A DNA stretch of 64,000 nucleotides from Pipra filicauda (lineage: Eukaryota > Chordata > Aves > Passeriformes > Pipridae). A program made the position numbers and the translations under genes. The stretch lies in assembly GCF_003945595.2 (NCBI RefSeq), contig NW_024104910.1, positions 56,296 to 120,295 of the forward strand, written 5' to 3'. Of the stretch, positions 43,501 to 55,700 are shown piece after piece; within the stretch, counting starts at the first letter, position 1, and the number at the start of each line of letters is the position of its first letter. The notes beneath the pieces were generated by a model that made no database searches, was not told the DNA's origin, and saw only the letters and a list, made by a program, of their open reading frames with translations.

Positions 43501-45400
43501 CATCGTGGCCGGAACTGACTCAGCTTTCTGCACAGAGAGGGTCCTGGGGATGAGCTCACCGGCCCCAACAGCTCGACGTCACACCTGACACTGTTTTCTG
43601 ACAGACAGTGTATTTTATTTCCATTTGTGCTCCACGTCAGAGCACTGAGTGTGGGGCTCCCAACGCGCCCCTGGCGCAGCAGCCTCCCGGCCCCCTCAGT
43701 CTCACACAGACCCTTGTGACGGGCAGATTCTCTCCCCAAGGCAGACACAAAGATTTGCTTCTCCCCAGCAGGTGCCAACAACTCCAGATCAGGAAGTGCT
43801 GGGCTGGTTTCTGGTTCAGCCCTGCACCGCTGAGGGCTCAGAGCCGCAGCGGGAGCCGCTGCAGCCCAGACTCACTGTCAGCACTTTGCTGCTTTTCTGG
43901 GCTCTGCCAGAGGGACTGCAAAGCACTGCTTGCCATACACACAGCATCACCCCTCTCCCTCCCCTCCTACACAGAGCTAAAATCTTCTGGCAGTTCTAAA
44001 CGGGTTCTTTTTTGTTTGAACTGCTGCATAAATAACCCAACAGACAGCCCAGAGCCCCCGCACACTGACACCTGACAAAGACTCAAGGACAGATCTCGAG
44101 AACAAAGACAAGGCTCGCCTGTAAACAAGGCATCACTCACTGAGACTGAGACAACATTTAGGCAACATGATTGTGGGGAAACATCTCGAAGGCAGCTCTG
44201 TGAGAGCTAAACACCTCTGAGAGCAGGGGCTGCAGCTCGGAAAGCCTCGGGGCCACAGCATTTGAGCTGGAGGTTCTACCTGGAGCCAGGGCACAGGGGA
44301 AGCACTCTGTGACTGTACAGAGCAGGAGCAGCCCCACAGATGATTCATGGATCGTAGGAGCCTCCCAGCTCTGGCTCTGCCCGGCACAGACCTGTGGCAG
44401 GTGAACCAGCCTGGTGCCTGAAAGTTCCAGCCTCGCCTGTCCCAGAGATAGGCTTTACAGCCCTGCTGCTGCTCTTTGGAGCGGGGCTGACGTGCACAGC
44501 CCATGGCAGTTTTCTGAGGAAAACAACTGCTGGCAGAAGTTCAGTCACCTGCTGTAACCCCGAGCCCAAGCACAAACCTGTGTGCCACCCATGGAGCAGC
44601 TCCCGTCCCCCCAGAGCAGCAGCAGCACAGCCAGCCCCAGGGGCACCTGGAGGGGGATAAGCAGGAGAGCCTCAGCATGCAAAAAATATCCCCAAAGCCC
44701 CCAGAAGCAGCCAGCAGCCCCTTTGGCTCAGGGATGGCCGCAGGGACAGGAAGGGGATCACAGAAATTGCTTTTCTAGCAGCTACAAAATGAGGCTGCCA
44801 GGCCACTGGAGAAGGTGGTAGGAGCCAAACACCATCTGTTCCCTCCCAGGAACTCTTTTGTTAGTGGAGGAATGAGCTACAAGGCTGATAACTCTGCAGT
44901 GCCGAGCTCATCTCCCAGACGATTGATGCAGAGGTTGATTCCCTGATTAAATCTCCACAGGTGCTTCTTTGCTCTTTCCCTCAGCTCCAAATTTCAGTTT
45001 TCTTCCCCCGGCATTGCTCAGCTACAAGTCCCCAGACATCAACTGCTCCTCCCCAAAACACAGCAAGGACAGGAGCTCCCTCTGGCACGTGCCACTTTGC
45101 TTTGACACAAAATTAGGGAACTCAGAACTAAATTTGCTGGTTTTATGCTCAAGAAGCCTGTCCCTCTGATGGACTCATCTCCCTCGATACCAAGCTGGTG
45201 TTTCCCAGCCTGGACCACTTGCAGGGTTACAACACTGCCCAGAGGTCACCCAGGCAGATCCACCAGCCTGAGCCCTTGGTGACCCCCTGCCCAGCCCGGG
45301 ATCTCCTCTGGACCACCACAGCCCTTCCCAGGTACACCAGATCACCCCTAACACCCCCCAGCCCCCCCTGCCTCGCTGCTGGGCAGTGCCACCATCCTGC
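37571..45400. other. Intergenic region, IDO2 to TCIM, first part
   Basis: No gene, RNA gene or transposon could be recognised. The stretch mixes GC-rich (37.6-38.1 kb, 40.0-40.7 kb) and AT-richer segments. Open frames of 100-250 codons occur on both strands, but none shows a domain, family resemblance or convincing splice pattern. A G-run lies at about 43081-43090. Confidence 0.6.
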
Positions 45401-45419
45401 CTCCCCCCTGCCAGCCCCA

Positions 45420-46100
45420 GCACCCTCTGCCCGGCCCCGCGGGGCGCTGCTCATCCCTTTTTGCACATCTGGCTCCCGATGCGGTGCTGACCCCGGAGCA
45501 CAGCCTTGGGCTGCAGCCACGGAGGCTCCGGGAGCGATGGGGGCACCGCAGACCCCCAGGAGCCGGAGCAGCACAAAGGCACATCCTGTCTGCCACCCCT
45601 CCTGCAGCAGAGGAAGCGGCTCGGCAGAGATTAGAGCCCTGGAGGGGGGCACTGGGGCGCCGGGACGTGTGTCGTGTGTCGGGTGCTGCTGCCCGCGGGC
45701 CGGGCTGTGACAATGACCCGGGCCAGCCCCGCGGCCCAGCCCCGGGCAGGATTTCCCGTGAGCCCGTCCCCTCGGCACCAGACAATGAGCTGTCTGACAG
45801 CTGGAGACGGCTCTGCCTTCGCCCTCTCCAGCGAGGGGTCCCCGGGACCTTCAGGAAGATCAAACAGGAAACCGGGCAGAGAAAGAAAAAGGTTGTTCGT
45901 GCTCGAAAGTCTAAACTTTCATTGCTGAGCCGGGAGGAAGATGCCGAAGTCAGGATGTTAAAATACTTTCCCTGTCTGCCATGGAAAGAGCAGGAGCTGC
46001 CGGGTGGGGCTGCACGGGCGACACGTCGGTGCCACGGCAGGGTGCCGGTCCTGCCGGCACACGCTCCACCCGACGGAGTTATCCCACCCCAGCTCCTCCC
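45420..46100. promoter_or_regulatory. CpG-rich stretch, possible orphan CpG island
   Basis: CpG dinucleotides are conspicuously dense compared with flanking DNA (for example cccgcgggccgggc near 45700 and cgacacgtcggtgcc near 46020). Long frames are open on both strands (45484-46245 plus, 45348-46109 minus), expected when stop codons are rare in GC-rich DNA. No protein family is recognisable. It may be a promoter of an unannotated transcript. Confidence 0.35.
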
Positions 46101-49030
46101 CTGCCCCACACCCGGACCCCATCCTTTGCCTGAGCCCCCCCTGCATCCCCGCGGACCTGGCTCTTCTTTTTGTCACGAGGCTCTCGGCTCTGCCGACGCT
46201 CTGGCTGGCAGCCTGCCACCTGCTCCCAGCAATGATCTGCCGTGACGAGTGGGGAGCACCACAGCCAGGGGTTCCCTTTGCAAGATGGATTTGGAAAGCC
46301 CCAAGCACCAGGAGAAACCACCCGTGGCTTCCTTACACACCAAGACCCCCACCTCAGCCCCTCCAGCTCCCTGTGCCAGTGAGTGGCATCTGGTCCACAC
46401 CAGCCGTGCCCTCAGCTCTGCTTTACTGGATGCTCCTTCCAAGGGGCTCTGCCTGGTAAAAGCGCCAGAAGTTTCTGTTTCTGTTCTGTTTCTTACCAGC
46501 CGTGATTTACTTACTGTAACCGGCTATTCATTATGTCCTGCACTGCATTATTAACTTGGTGATCATACATTTAGCAGAGAATTTATGAGAAATGAGCAGA
46601 CATTCATTATCAGCACCACCACAGGCTTTACTCTTATATGGTCTCCCCGCAGAGAGCGATGCTCAGCTCACCCAGGGCTCACCCAGGGCTCACCCAGGGC
46701 TCACCCAGCTCTGCCCATTCCTTGCCCAGTGCAGGGGTTGCTCTGCACAGCTCTGGGGCTGCATTCCCCTTACTCAGGCCAGTCCGGAGTTTTCCCCTAT
46801 TAAAAACCTTTCTGTTGAAATCTAACTGGCTTGTCTGTGCAGTAATGCCTTCTGTTGTCTGAAAACCAGCCAGTTTTCCCTGTTTTGTGGCAGGGAGTTG
46901 TGTGAGGATTGTCTGAGACAGGTCTGTGCTTTCCAGCCACTGAACTGCAGCTGGAATGCCCTTAAAATACCTGCCCTGTCCTGCAGCTCTGAACTGGGGA
47001 CCACAAGAGGAGTCACAGGGTTTTGTGAGCAAAGGGCACAGTGTCCTGCCGTGAGATTTAGACAAGTGTTCCCAGATGCTCTATTAAAGAAACAACAACC
47101 ACAGAAAAACCCAAGCAACAGCCAAACAAACAGAAATCCCAGGTGGAGCCCCAGAGGCACATGAGTTCCAGTTGGAAGACACTGTGGGCAGGTTGGAGCC
47201 AGGGCAGGCACTGCCATTTGCACGACCTGGGTGTCTGACAACCTCCCAGGAATTTGGATTCCAAGAGGAACACAATGAACCGGTTCCTCTTTGACCTTAG
47301 AGCCATGCCACAGCTGTCTCTGCAGAGCATTCCATCTTGGAAACCTTTCCATCTTGGAAACCTTTCCCAGCAGAGAGCACACACCAGGAGCAGGATTTCT
47401 GGCTCCTGAGGAGGGCTGGGATTCCCCAGCTGCAGGCTGGCAGCAGCAGCAAAGGCTGTGAGGAGCCAGGGTTCCAAACCATGGAGCCAGGAAAGAATGG
47501 GAAGAGCAGAGATGGCTGGAGAATCCTGGGCATTTCCCAAATTTTAGATTTTCATGGAAACACACACACACATGCATATATATATATTTTAAGGCAATAA
47601 TTTAACTTTCTTCTCTGGTTCCCAAGCCTCCCAGGTGCCCTTCCAAAGGCCCAGTTTCTGAATATCCTGGGTATGGCTCGGGAGGTCTGGGCAGCACCCA
47701 TGCTCCATGGGGGGTGCTGCATCCTCTGATCCCAACGGGGTGTCACAGGCCCTGCAGGCTTCAGCAGAGGCTGGTGAAGGGAAAGCTATGCAAAACATGC
47801 CCCAAGGAACTGCAAAGCCATCCCAGATTACCTTCTTTGGAGTGGTTTTGGAAGTTACACAAAGGCAGAGCAAGTTCCCTGCAAGAGTCTGTGGGACAGG
47901 CATTGGCTGCCCCAGCGACCCTTGTGGTCAGAGCAGCCCCAGCTCCCTTCCACCTCCTGCCCTGGGACTGCTGGCTCCCTGCAGGGGCTGGGGGCTTTCC
48001 AGAAGCCCCTGCCGTGGTGTTTGGCCTGGTGGGTGCCCTGCTTTGCCCTCCCCTGTCCCTCACACGGGTGCAGCCGGGGCAGGCGAGATCCTCGTGTAAT
48101 TTGCAGCTTGGAGCGGGAGAAGCCTCTGGGTCCATTTAATCAGGCTTTGCACCACCTGAGAGCACTAACCGGGGGGCAGAGTCCCCATCCCTCCCAAATC
48201 CTTCCCTCCAGCACTGCCTGGCTTTGACAGTGAGCCCTGGGGGGCTGGCTTTAGCAAACTACAAGTGCTTCAGTGTCCAAACTTTCATGGCCACGATCTG
48301 GGGCGGGTGCCCGTGGGGTGCTGTGCCAGTGGAAGGCACCCTGTGCCCCGAAGCTCAGCACAATTCTGCCCGGCCCCCCAGCAGCAGACCCGGAGTGCCC
48401 CCAGGGAGGAGCAGAGCACGCTGAGGGACGTGACTGCCCCGCTCTGCAGACGGTGGGGACAGGAATTAATCCTCCCATTAGCGGGTGAAATGGAGCATTT
48501 GCATCTCACAAAGCAATTACACAGTAATAGCAGGAGGACGATGATAGAAATCACATCTCTGAAGTTTTGCTCCAGTCCAACACATGAACAATTCCTCCTG
48601 AGCACTACTGGGAAAGCAGTATTAAAAGACTGATATAAACAAAAATTACTGGAAAAAACCAGACGAGGAATTTTTCATCACTCCGTCAGAGCCAAGCACA
48701 ACTAAATTTATACAAAGTGGGCAGAGAAGCATGAGGGGGCAAAGACATTTGTTACTGCTCCGTGTGAGATGAGCTCACAAGGAAATGCATGCTTGATCTT
48801 GGCAGTTTTCTGATGTCTTACTCCTAAAGTATCAGCTTTAGTCTTGGTTTCCATGGCAGATACTTTTTTGAGCTTGTATCTTCCACAGATATTGCTAATT
48901 TATGCTCTCAGCCACGTCTCTGCAAATACCTGCAGAGCGATTCCATGTGCAGTGGGAGTGGTGACAACCAGGAGCACGTGAACATGCCTCAGCTCTTGTT
49001 TTCAACCAGGGGACACGAAAGAGTTTGTTC
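46101..49030. other. Intergenic region with minor tandem repeats
   Basis: No gene recognised. Four copies of an 11-bp ggctcacccag unit lie at 46666-46709 and a perfect 17-bp duplication (unit tccatcttggaaacctt) at 47331-47364. A consensus octamer ATTTGCAT (POU-factor site) is at 48497-48504 within an AT-richer block (48480-49000) that looks like a candidate enhancer but has no further support. Confidence 0.5.
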
Positions 49031-49036
49031 TCTAGA

Positions 49037-49075
49037 GCCAGAAGATCTTGTTCGATCTTCTGGCGCTGTTTTTTT
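49037..49075 (+). other. Perfect 11-bp inverted repeat followed by T7
   Basis: Arms gccagaagatc (49037-49047) and gatcttctggc (49054-49064) are exact reverse complements around a 6-nt loop, ttgttc. Stem pairing extends outward with one mismatch (AG.GCC and GGCGCT). A run of seven T follows at 49069-49075. No known RNA family was recognised. Confidence 0.7.
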
Positions 49076-51007
49076 GCCCTAAGAACCCTGACACTGTGTT
49101 ATCTGTCCAGTGAAGCAAAGTACCTTCAGCATATCAGCTGGATCCGTGTTGCAGGCAGGTTTCGCCCTCCCAGAGCACTCTGGGCAGCTCTGAGCAGGCA
49201 GAGGGACGGGCAATGCACGTGGCCCTGCTCCCTCCTGCTCCCCCCTCACATCTCATGGTGACAGAGTCTATAAACCACGAGGGTCTTTCCCCAGGCAGAG
49301 ACCCAGCCACATCAAAAACATCTTATTTTCAGGGTGAATTTACCAGCCCTGCAAACACTGAGCAAACAGTGGCCGAGGTGCAATTCTCCCCAATTCAGCA
49401 AGACCATGGCAGGGTGAGAGGCTGCACGTCTGGCTGGCGAAAGGAGAATCCCAGGGGTTTGCAAGGCTGTTGTTTATCCACTGAAGCGTGGAACAGCCTG
49501 CACGTACAGGAGGAACTGGGACAGACTCGTAAAAAGTCGACAGGACCAGCGGGAAGCAAAGGCACGTGCAGGGAGAGCTCGTGCTGGAGCAACGGCACGG
49601 ATCAAAGTCCCGGCAGTGGTGGGGAAACCCATGTTCTGGAGGGATGTGGCATGTGCAGGGCACATGTGCCAGGGCGTGCCCACAACCAACGGAAGAGTCC
49701 CAAGTCCCAGGTAGGAAGGTGGTCAGGCACTGAAATGGGCCCAATCCCTCCCCTAAGGATAAAAGCCTGGCAAGCCCCGACCAGCTGGATGTGGACCTGA
49801 GCCCGGATGGAACTGTGGTTGCCTGTCACTCTGGGGCCCGGGCAGCCACCTGCCCCACTCTGCACGTCACCTGGTGAGCAACAGCTCACAGGTAATGCCC
49901 TGCTCTGCTCTCAGCTGGCACAAGCACCTGCACATGGGCCTCAGGTGCTCTCACCTCTCCCCTGGCTTCCCCTGGCCATTGGAGAGGGGGTTTGCTGGGG
50001 CTCAGACGTGTCCCCTCTCTCCGTCCGAGGGAACAGAAGTTTTAAAGGGAATGTGGAATGAGAAGCATGTGGCTGATGTTCCTTTGGATCTGCTCTTCGC
50101 TGTGGTCAGAGGTCACCTCCACAGCTCTCCGGTAAACAAGGGAAACCCCTGGTTCGAGTGGGATGGGGACAGAGGCTGTTCCCGGAGTCCTTCAGCAAGG
50201 GTGAGTAACAGGGTCAGCAACAACAGTAAACAAGCTGCTAACTTTCCAAACACAACCTCTGCAGCATCCGGCTGCTTTAAAACATTAACCAAAATACACT
50301 TATCTCTGGCTCCCGGCCTCGAGTGACTTTTGAACCCACAGTTATTCTGGGCTGGGTCTGACTGTGCTCGGTAAGAGCAGCTGTCTGAGCCCAGCAGGAG
50401 CTCCAGAGGCCAGAGCCAGCCCCTTGCAGGCAGCCAGGCTCTGTCCACAGTGGATCTGAAGTGGGAAGGGACCCATAAGGGCCATGAAATCCGAGTTCCT
50501 GCTCCTCACAGGGCTGCCAAAAACTAACCTAATATGACTAAGAGTGAGTCCTCCCAGCCCAAGGGCTTGGCGTTGGCCAAGGGTGGTGTGGAGAGCACAG
50601 ACTCTTTTGGAGCAGAGGTGAGTTTTCTTTCCAGCCCCAGTGAGCAGGAAATTTAAGAAAAAGGACACTGGAGGCAGGAGCAGGGCAGCAAACAGAATTT
50701 TCCTGCTGCCCCAAAAGCACTGCCATGTGCAGCTGGGCAGCCGAGGGTGTAAAACCTGGGCATCCCCTGCCTTTGGGACAGCACTTTCCAATTAGAAAAT
50801 GCAGCTGTGTGTGCACTAAAGACGAGCTGCATCTGCTGGGAAGCAGCAGAAAGGACCCCATGCCCAGACAGGAGCAGGTTTGCAGTGTTACTGATGGACA
50901 CAGAGCTAAGTGCTGGGCTGTGTGCGCAGGCTCCAGCCAACACCTCTTGCTAGGATTGCAACAGTTCTCACCTGGAGTTTTACAGGTTTATGATATGATA
51001 TATTTTC
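49076..51007. other. Intergenic region upstream of TCIM
   Basis: No gene or transposon recognised. Open frames on both strands (for example 49213-49800) lack any recognisable domain. Confidence 0.5.
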
Positions 51008-51031
51008 TGCACGTGATGCTTTTCACGTGCA
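51008..51031 (+). promoter_or_regulatory. Twin palindromic E-boxes upstream of TCIM
   Basis: A perfect inverted repeat with 9-bp arms (tgcacgtga and tcacgtgca) around a 6-bp spacer. Each arm contains CACGTG (51010-51015 and 51024-51029), the site of USF, MYC/MAX and CLOCK/BMAL1 type factors; the boxes are 8 bp apart. They lie about 330 bp before the TCIM ATG. Function is inference. Confidence 0.55.
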
Positions 51032-51216
51032 ACAAGGGCAGGAGTGGAGTTTGGGCTGTGCTGGCTCAGTCTCACAGCAGTGGTTGAAGCCTGTTCTGTG
51101 GTGGGTCAAAGAAAAGCCATGTCCGTTGCAGAAGCAGAGAGAACTTTCCATCTTTTCCGCAGGATGGGAATAAGTTGGCAACTTAACTGTTAAACTCGCC
51201 TGTGACTGTTGGGCGT

Positions 51217-51284
51217 TGACATCATCATGATCTCACCACTGTAACCTGAGCCCTCCAGCTTTTCCTCCAGCCTGCCCTTAAATA
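51217..51284 (+). promoter_or_regulatory. TCIM: Candidate TCIM core promoter
   Basis: TTAAATA at 51278-51284 is a plausible TATA-type element, placing a start site near 51310 and giving a 5' UTR of about 50 nt. A CRE/ATF-like TGACATCA lies at 51217-51224. Both are short motifs and unproven. Confidence 0.4.
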
Positions 51285-51357
51285 CCAGTCCTGGAGCCAG
51301 CACAACAGCCATCTCTCCTACTTGGAGCCCAGGGCAAACCCGGCAGCACCCACGTAG

Positions 51358-51678
51358 ATGAAAGCAAAGCCGAGCTCCAGCACTGCAGCCATGTCCACGT
51401 CCCTGCGGGTGAGCCCCTCCGTGCACGGCTACCGCTTCGACACCGCCCTGCGCAAGAAAGCCGCGGCCAACATCTTCGAGAGCATCACCCAGGAGTCCCT
51501 GCAGAAGCTCTTCAGAAACTCCGGGGACAAGAAGGCGGAGGAAAGAGCCAAGATCATCCTCGCCACCGACCAGGACGTGGAGGAGAAGACGAGAGCGCTA
51601 ATGGCACTAAAGCAGAGGAGGAAAGACAAACTGCTCCAGTTCCTGACGCTTCGGAAATTCTTCATTAAAGTTCACTGA
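51358..51678 (+). CDS. TCIM: TCIM (TC1/C8orf4), small Wnt and NF-kB modulator
   Basis: Uninterrupted 106-residue frame, the same length as human TCIM, and single-exon as in mammals. Segments such as RVSPSVHGYRFDT, RNSGDKKAEERAKII and QDVEEKTRALMALK are nearly identical to the mammalian protein, and the C terminus RKFFIKVH is conserved in type. TCIM is a basic, largely disordered or helical protein that binds Chibby and so raises beta-catenin signalling; it is also induced by NF-kB and inflammatory signals. The start MKAKPS is shared with the mammalian protein; a second in-frame ATG at residue 12 could be used. Its position downstream of IDO2 matches the human order. No defect seen. Confidence 0.96.
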   Translation: MKAKPSSSTAAMSTSLRVSPSVHGYRFDTALRKKAAANIFESITQESLQKLFRNSGDKKAEERAKIILATDQDVEEKTRALMALKQRRKDKLLQFLTLRKFFIKVH

Positions 51679-51841
51679 GCTGGCCAAGGGAGCAGAAATG
51701 GAGGAGAACATTTGGGGACGGGACTGTTTGTGACTTCCAGCCCCACTCAGCATGCTCCACTGCCCCGTGGAACTGGGGACCTGACTGACTGCCCGCAGGG
51801 CTTCAGCCCCAACAGCAAACTGTGCACCGAGGGCGGCGGCG

Positions 51842-52147
51842 GTGCCCAGGGTGCCATCAGTGCCCAGGGCAGCATCGGTGCCCACAGCAGCATCAGTGCC
51901 CATGGCAGTGTTGGTGTGGACAGCAGCACTGGTGCCTGTGGTACCACCAGTGCCCATGGCAGCGTTGGTGTGGACAGCAGCACTGGTGCCTGTGGTACCA
52001 CCAGTGCCCAGGGCAGTGTCGGTGTGGACAGCAGCACTGGTGCCCGTGGTACCATCAGTGCCCAGGGCAGCGTTGGTGTGGACAGCAGCACTGGTGCCCA
52101 CGGCAGCATCAATGCCCACGGCAGCGTTGGTGCCGTGGCAGCGTTGA
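51842..52147 (+). repeat. 18-bp minisatellite with 54-bp higher-order period
   Basis: About 17 monomers of 18 bp starting gtgccc or gtgtgg follow each other without indels until the degenerate last unit. In the centre three monomer types (gtgtggacagcagcactg; gtgcctgtggtaccacca; gtgcccatggcagcgttg) rotate in order, so near-identical 54-bp units begin at 51914, 51968, 52022 and 52076. Since 18 is a multiple of 3, several frames stay open on both strands (for example 51712-52221 plus, 51607-52314 minus); these look like repeat artefacts. Confidence 0.92.
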
Positions 52148-52744
52148 TGGGGATGGCAGCGTGGTGGCCAGAGGCTCCCAGGGAGAGGCAGCCAGGCTCC
52201 TCTGGGCAGCCGTGGGACTGAGCTGGGGGGATCCCCCCACTGCCGGCTGTGACTCCGGCCCTTCTGACAGACTCGGTGCTCACTGACTTCACCCGGGGGC
52301 TCTGCCCTCTCCAACTCGTTGGAGCCTGAGCCCTGCAGAGCCTCTCTGCTGTGGCTGGTGGGAGGCTCTGGAGACCCATCAGCTCCTGCTCACGGTCTCT
52401 CTGCATCCGTTCAGTGTGAGGTGCAGCAAGTCCAGCCATCAGGGAACACGTTAGCTCCAGAGTAACTCTGCACAACTGTACCTTTCCTTCCTAAGCTGTA
52501 TGTGTGCAGTAAAAGTCATTTGCACAGAAGCAATAATAATGACAGATCTCTTTGAATTTACTGTGAAGTTCCTTAATATTTTGTTCACTTCCCATTAACA
52601 CTAAAAATCTAAATATAATAACTCTGGTTCTTCTCTGTGTAGGTTATGGTTGCTATTAGATGAGTACTTACTTCATGGTAATATTTTTTGACAATGTTAT
52701 TATTATATCAACTATAATTTATTGCATACGGTAACCTGAAAATT

Positions 52745-52750
52745 AATAAA
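52745..52750 (+). terminator. TCIM: TCIM polyadenylation signal
   Basis: AATAAA in an AT-rich context about 1.07 kb after the TCIM stop; TTGTCTG-type GU-rich sequence follows within 35 nt. Confidence 0.65.
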
Positions 52751-52799
52751 TTATGAAGTAAATATAAATTATCTTGTCTGAAATGCTCAGTTCTCCTGG

Positions 52800-55700
52800 A
52801 GTGGTGGGGTTAGACTTTTTTGATCATTTCATAGAGACTTAGTTTAGGAGCAGACCACCTGCACCTCTCCTTCCTCGCCCTGGTGTGGCTTTGGCAGCCC
52901 ATCCTCAGGAGCTGCAGGAGCCCCCGACTTCCCTGCAGCCCCACCATCCCACCTGGCAGCACCAGTTTGGCCCATGGTTGCTATGGTGACTACAGCATTC
53001 CCCAGAAATACCTCACCAAATTTATTGTAGACCAACTCCAGTGTTAGTTCCCTCTCTGTAATAAAGGAGAACGACACCCTCTGCAAGGAGGAAAGAAGGT
53101 TTAGAAAATGAGGGGCCAGGGCCAGGGTGGGCAGCGCAGCTCGTTGGTCCTTGGCATTCCCCTAGAGCAGAGTGGGAGCCTGGACTTGGCTCCTCACCAT
53201 CCAAAGAACCAGAAGTGAGTTATGGAGCTTTGACAGCGAAATTGGACAGTTTTTCTGCAGGTTGTGCTGCACTATCATGATAGACGATGCTGAAAATACT
53301 TAAAAATAGCCAAGAGTAGTTATTTATAAGTCTGTCCTTTAATAACCTGCTGGGTTAGAAAAAAACATTCCCATGACTCTGCTTAGAGCAACAAAGATAA
53401 AGCAGCTTGGAAGAGTGATAGCCCAGCTACAGTTTTTTTGCCTACAGTAAGAACTGTAAATTGCCTATAAGTCAGGGAGACTAGAAATAACCCTTTACAT
53501 TGCCTAATAGAATGGGCAATTGTAATTATTTATGGCTGGAGGGGAACACGTGGTGATTGCCCCTCCCAAGAAGACTAGAGAGAGCTGTTTGGGGATGAAC
53601 CTGTTTTAAAGAGCCTCCAAAGGCTTTTCAGAACTGCCCTTGCTCAGGAAAATCTGCCTCAGAGCAGGTTTGCTCCGGAGGAAGTTGTCAGTTTTCCAGC
53701 CCTCGACCTCTCCCAGGGCAGTGTCCCACACTCACTGCAGCTGCTGCACCCACCCATGACACATCCCCACAAACTGCCTCAAATGGGCTGTTTCCAAAAA
53801 AGGCCAAACAGGGCCCCTCGGTGGCCGCCCACTGCCCGGACCTGCCCCCGCTCAGCCCCTCCTGTCCCGGGGGATGCAGCCAAGTTTCTCCTGCTCTGGT
53901 GGCTTTTCCCATCAGAGCTGTTTCCTGTGCCACAAACACTCACAGCAGAAGCCAAACACAGAGCCCCCCAAACCCATGTGTTACTTGCTGGGACCTGACA
54001 ATGCTGCTGCCAAGGATGCTCTGAGAACACCCCGTGGGGACCAAATCAACTCTGTCCCACTGCTTCCCACAGCCCTGGCTCTGCCTGTGGGGCTTTGCTC
54101 TCCCCTCCCCTGCCCTGGGCCGTCTGAGGTGCCCACAATGCACCCCCTGTGCCAGGGCCAACAGTGGGTTTGGCAGAGCCTTGTCCCTCTCTGGGTCCCC
54201 AAAACCAAACAGAGCTGCCCAGCACTCCCCACAGCCTGGGCAGCCTCAGGCATCAGCTGCTGACTGTCCTTCCTTGTGGGACATGAATGTGAGAGAAGCC
54301 ACGATTGTGGCAGACTGAAACCCACACCCACTGAAGTGGCTGCTGCTGGCACGACCTGGGATTGCCCAGACATTCCTGCTCACAACACTTACATAACACG
54401 ATTGATAAGATCCTGTGATTTGGAGACTTTGTAGTCCCTCTTGTCTCATTACATTGAAATTATTGGCTCAAGGGGCATCCCTGATAAAAAAAAAAAAAAA
54501 GGCCACTTGCAAAGAACTTACGTGTTTATTGGATTTTTGCAGAGGAAAAAGGCAATTTCCCTTGGTCGCAGCCTGTCCACTGCTCTGGCAGGTTTGTGCT
54601 CCAGGAAGGTGTCTGGCAGTGGGGTTACAAAAAGCTGCCATGAATTCTTATGGAACATTTGACAGCGAGAGTTCGAGGTACAGATGTCCAGCCATCCCAG
54701 GGCCCTCCCACTCACGGTGCTGCTGCTCTGCTTCTCCCCAGGGCTGTGCCAGGGTGGCTCAGAGCCCCTGGACCCGACCCCGGCAATCCCACGTTTGTGG
54801 CAGTCCCTGTGTCCAGAGGGGACACAGCCAAGGCAGGCACTGCCAGTGCTGTGCCGTGCTGTGCTCCAGGGCCCTGCCGTGGTGCAGGGGAGGGTGGGAG
54901 GGCAGGTCACCCGGCTGTGCTGTCACCCACCAGTGCCAGGCCCTTCCTGAGCGCCCGGTGCCGCAGACTCGCTGTCTGTGGCCGGCGTGTGCTGTGCCCC
55001 GAGCCAGCCCCGCTGTGCTGCGGCCAGACAGGGCCCATTGTCCCCCTCCCCACGCAACAAACGGAGGAAAAGGCTGTTGGAGGAATTTCCTCCCTCCAGG
55101 AGCCGGGCGTTTCCATTAATTCTTCTCCGCGAGCCGAACTGGCCGTACTGGGTGTCCCTCTGTCCCGGCATCCTGAGGAACATGCGTCCCAGCAGCTAAT
55201 TTTATCTGGCTGCTCTAACAGGGCACAGTGCAGGGGTGGTCGTGCAGCCCCAGCCTGAGCAGCCCTGAGGAGAGCACGCTGGTGGTTCCCCACCACCACT
55301 GCCTTCTGGGGAGAAGCCACAGAAAGCCAGGACAGAAAATAAGAAGACTTTTGGCAAAGGCTCTGGCTTGACAGACTGGGGAAGGTGGGGAGCGACTCAT
55401 AGGGTGCTGGAAAGAGAGAGCCTGGAGCAAAGAGGGTGTCAGTGGCAGCAGACAGCAGAGAAGTCCCACCCTCTGCCCTCCCATCAAACACCCACCCTCT
55501 GCCCTCCCATCAAACACCCATCTCTCCCAAAAACTGCTCTTGCAACCATCCTATCCACGGAAAGATGGGGTTGGAACAAGTCAACAGCCCATCTCACCCT
55601 GACCACGGGGTTCAGGAGAAGATGGGGACGTTCCCCAGTGTCGGAACACCCCGTACTGTGACCTGCAATTTCTGGTGAAATCCAGCACAAGGCACGAGCA

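Larger units (their letters stand above)
51679..52775 (+). other. TCIM: TCIM 3' UTR
   Basis: The first half contains a GC-rich minisatellite (51842-52147); the second half (from about 52490) turns strongly AT-rich with AU-type stretches such as ataatttattgc. It ends near the AATAAA at 52745. AU-rich 3' UTRs are usual for short-lived, inducible messages like TCIM. Confidence 0.65.

Noticed and set aside
45348..46245. 253-codon open frames on both strands
   Set aside because: Stop-poor GC-rich DNA; the two frames overlap on opposite strands and neither resembles a known protein.
51607..52475. Open frames of 150-242 codons on both strands just after TCIM
   Set aside because: They coincide with the 18-bp minisatellite, whose period is a multiple of three, so open frames are expected. 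No family resemblance.
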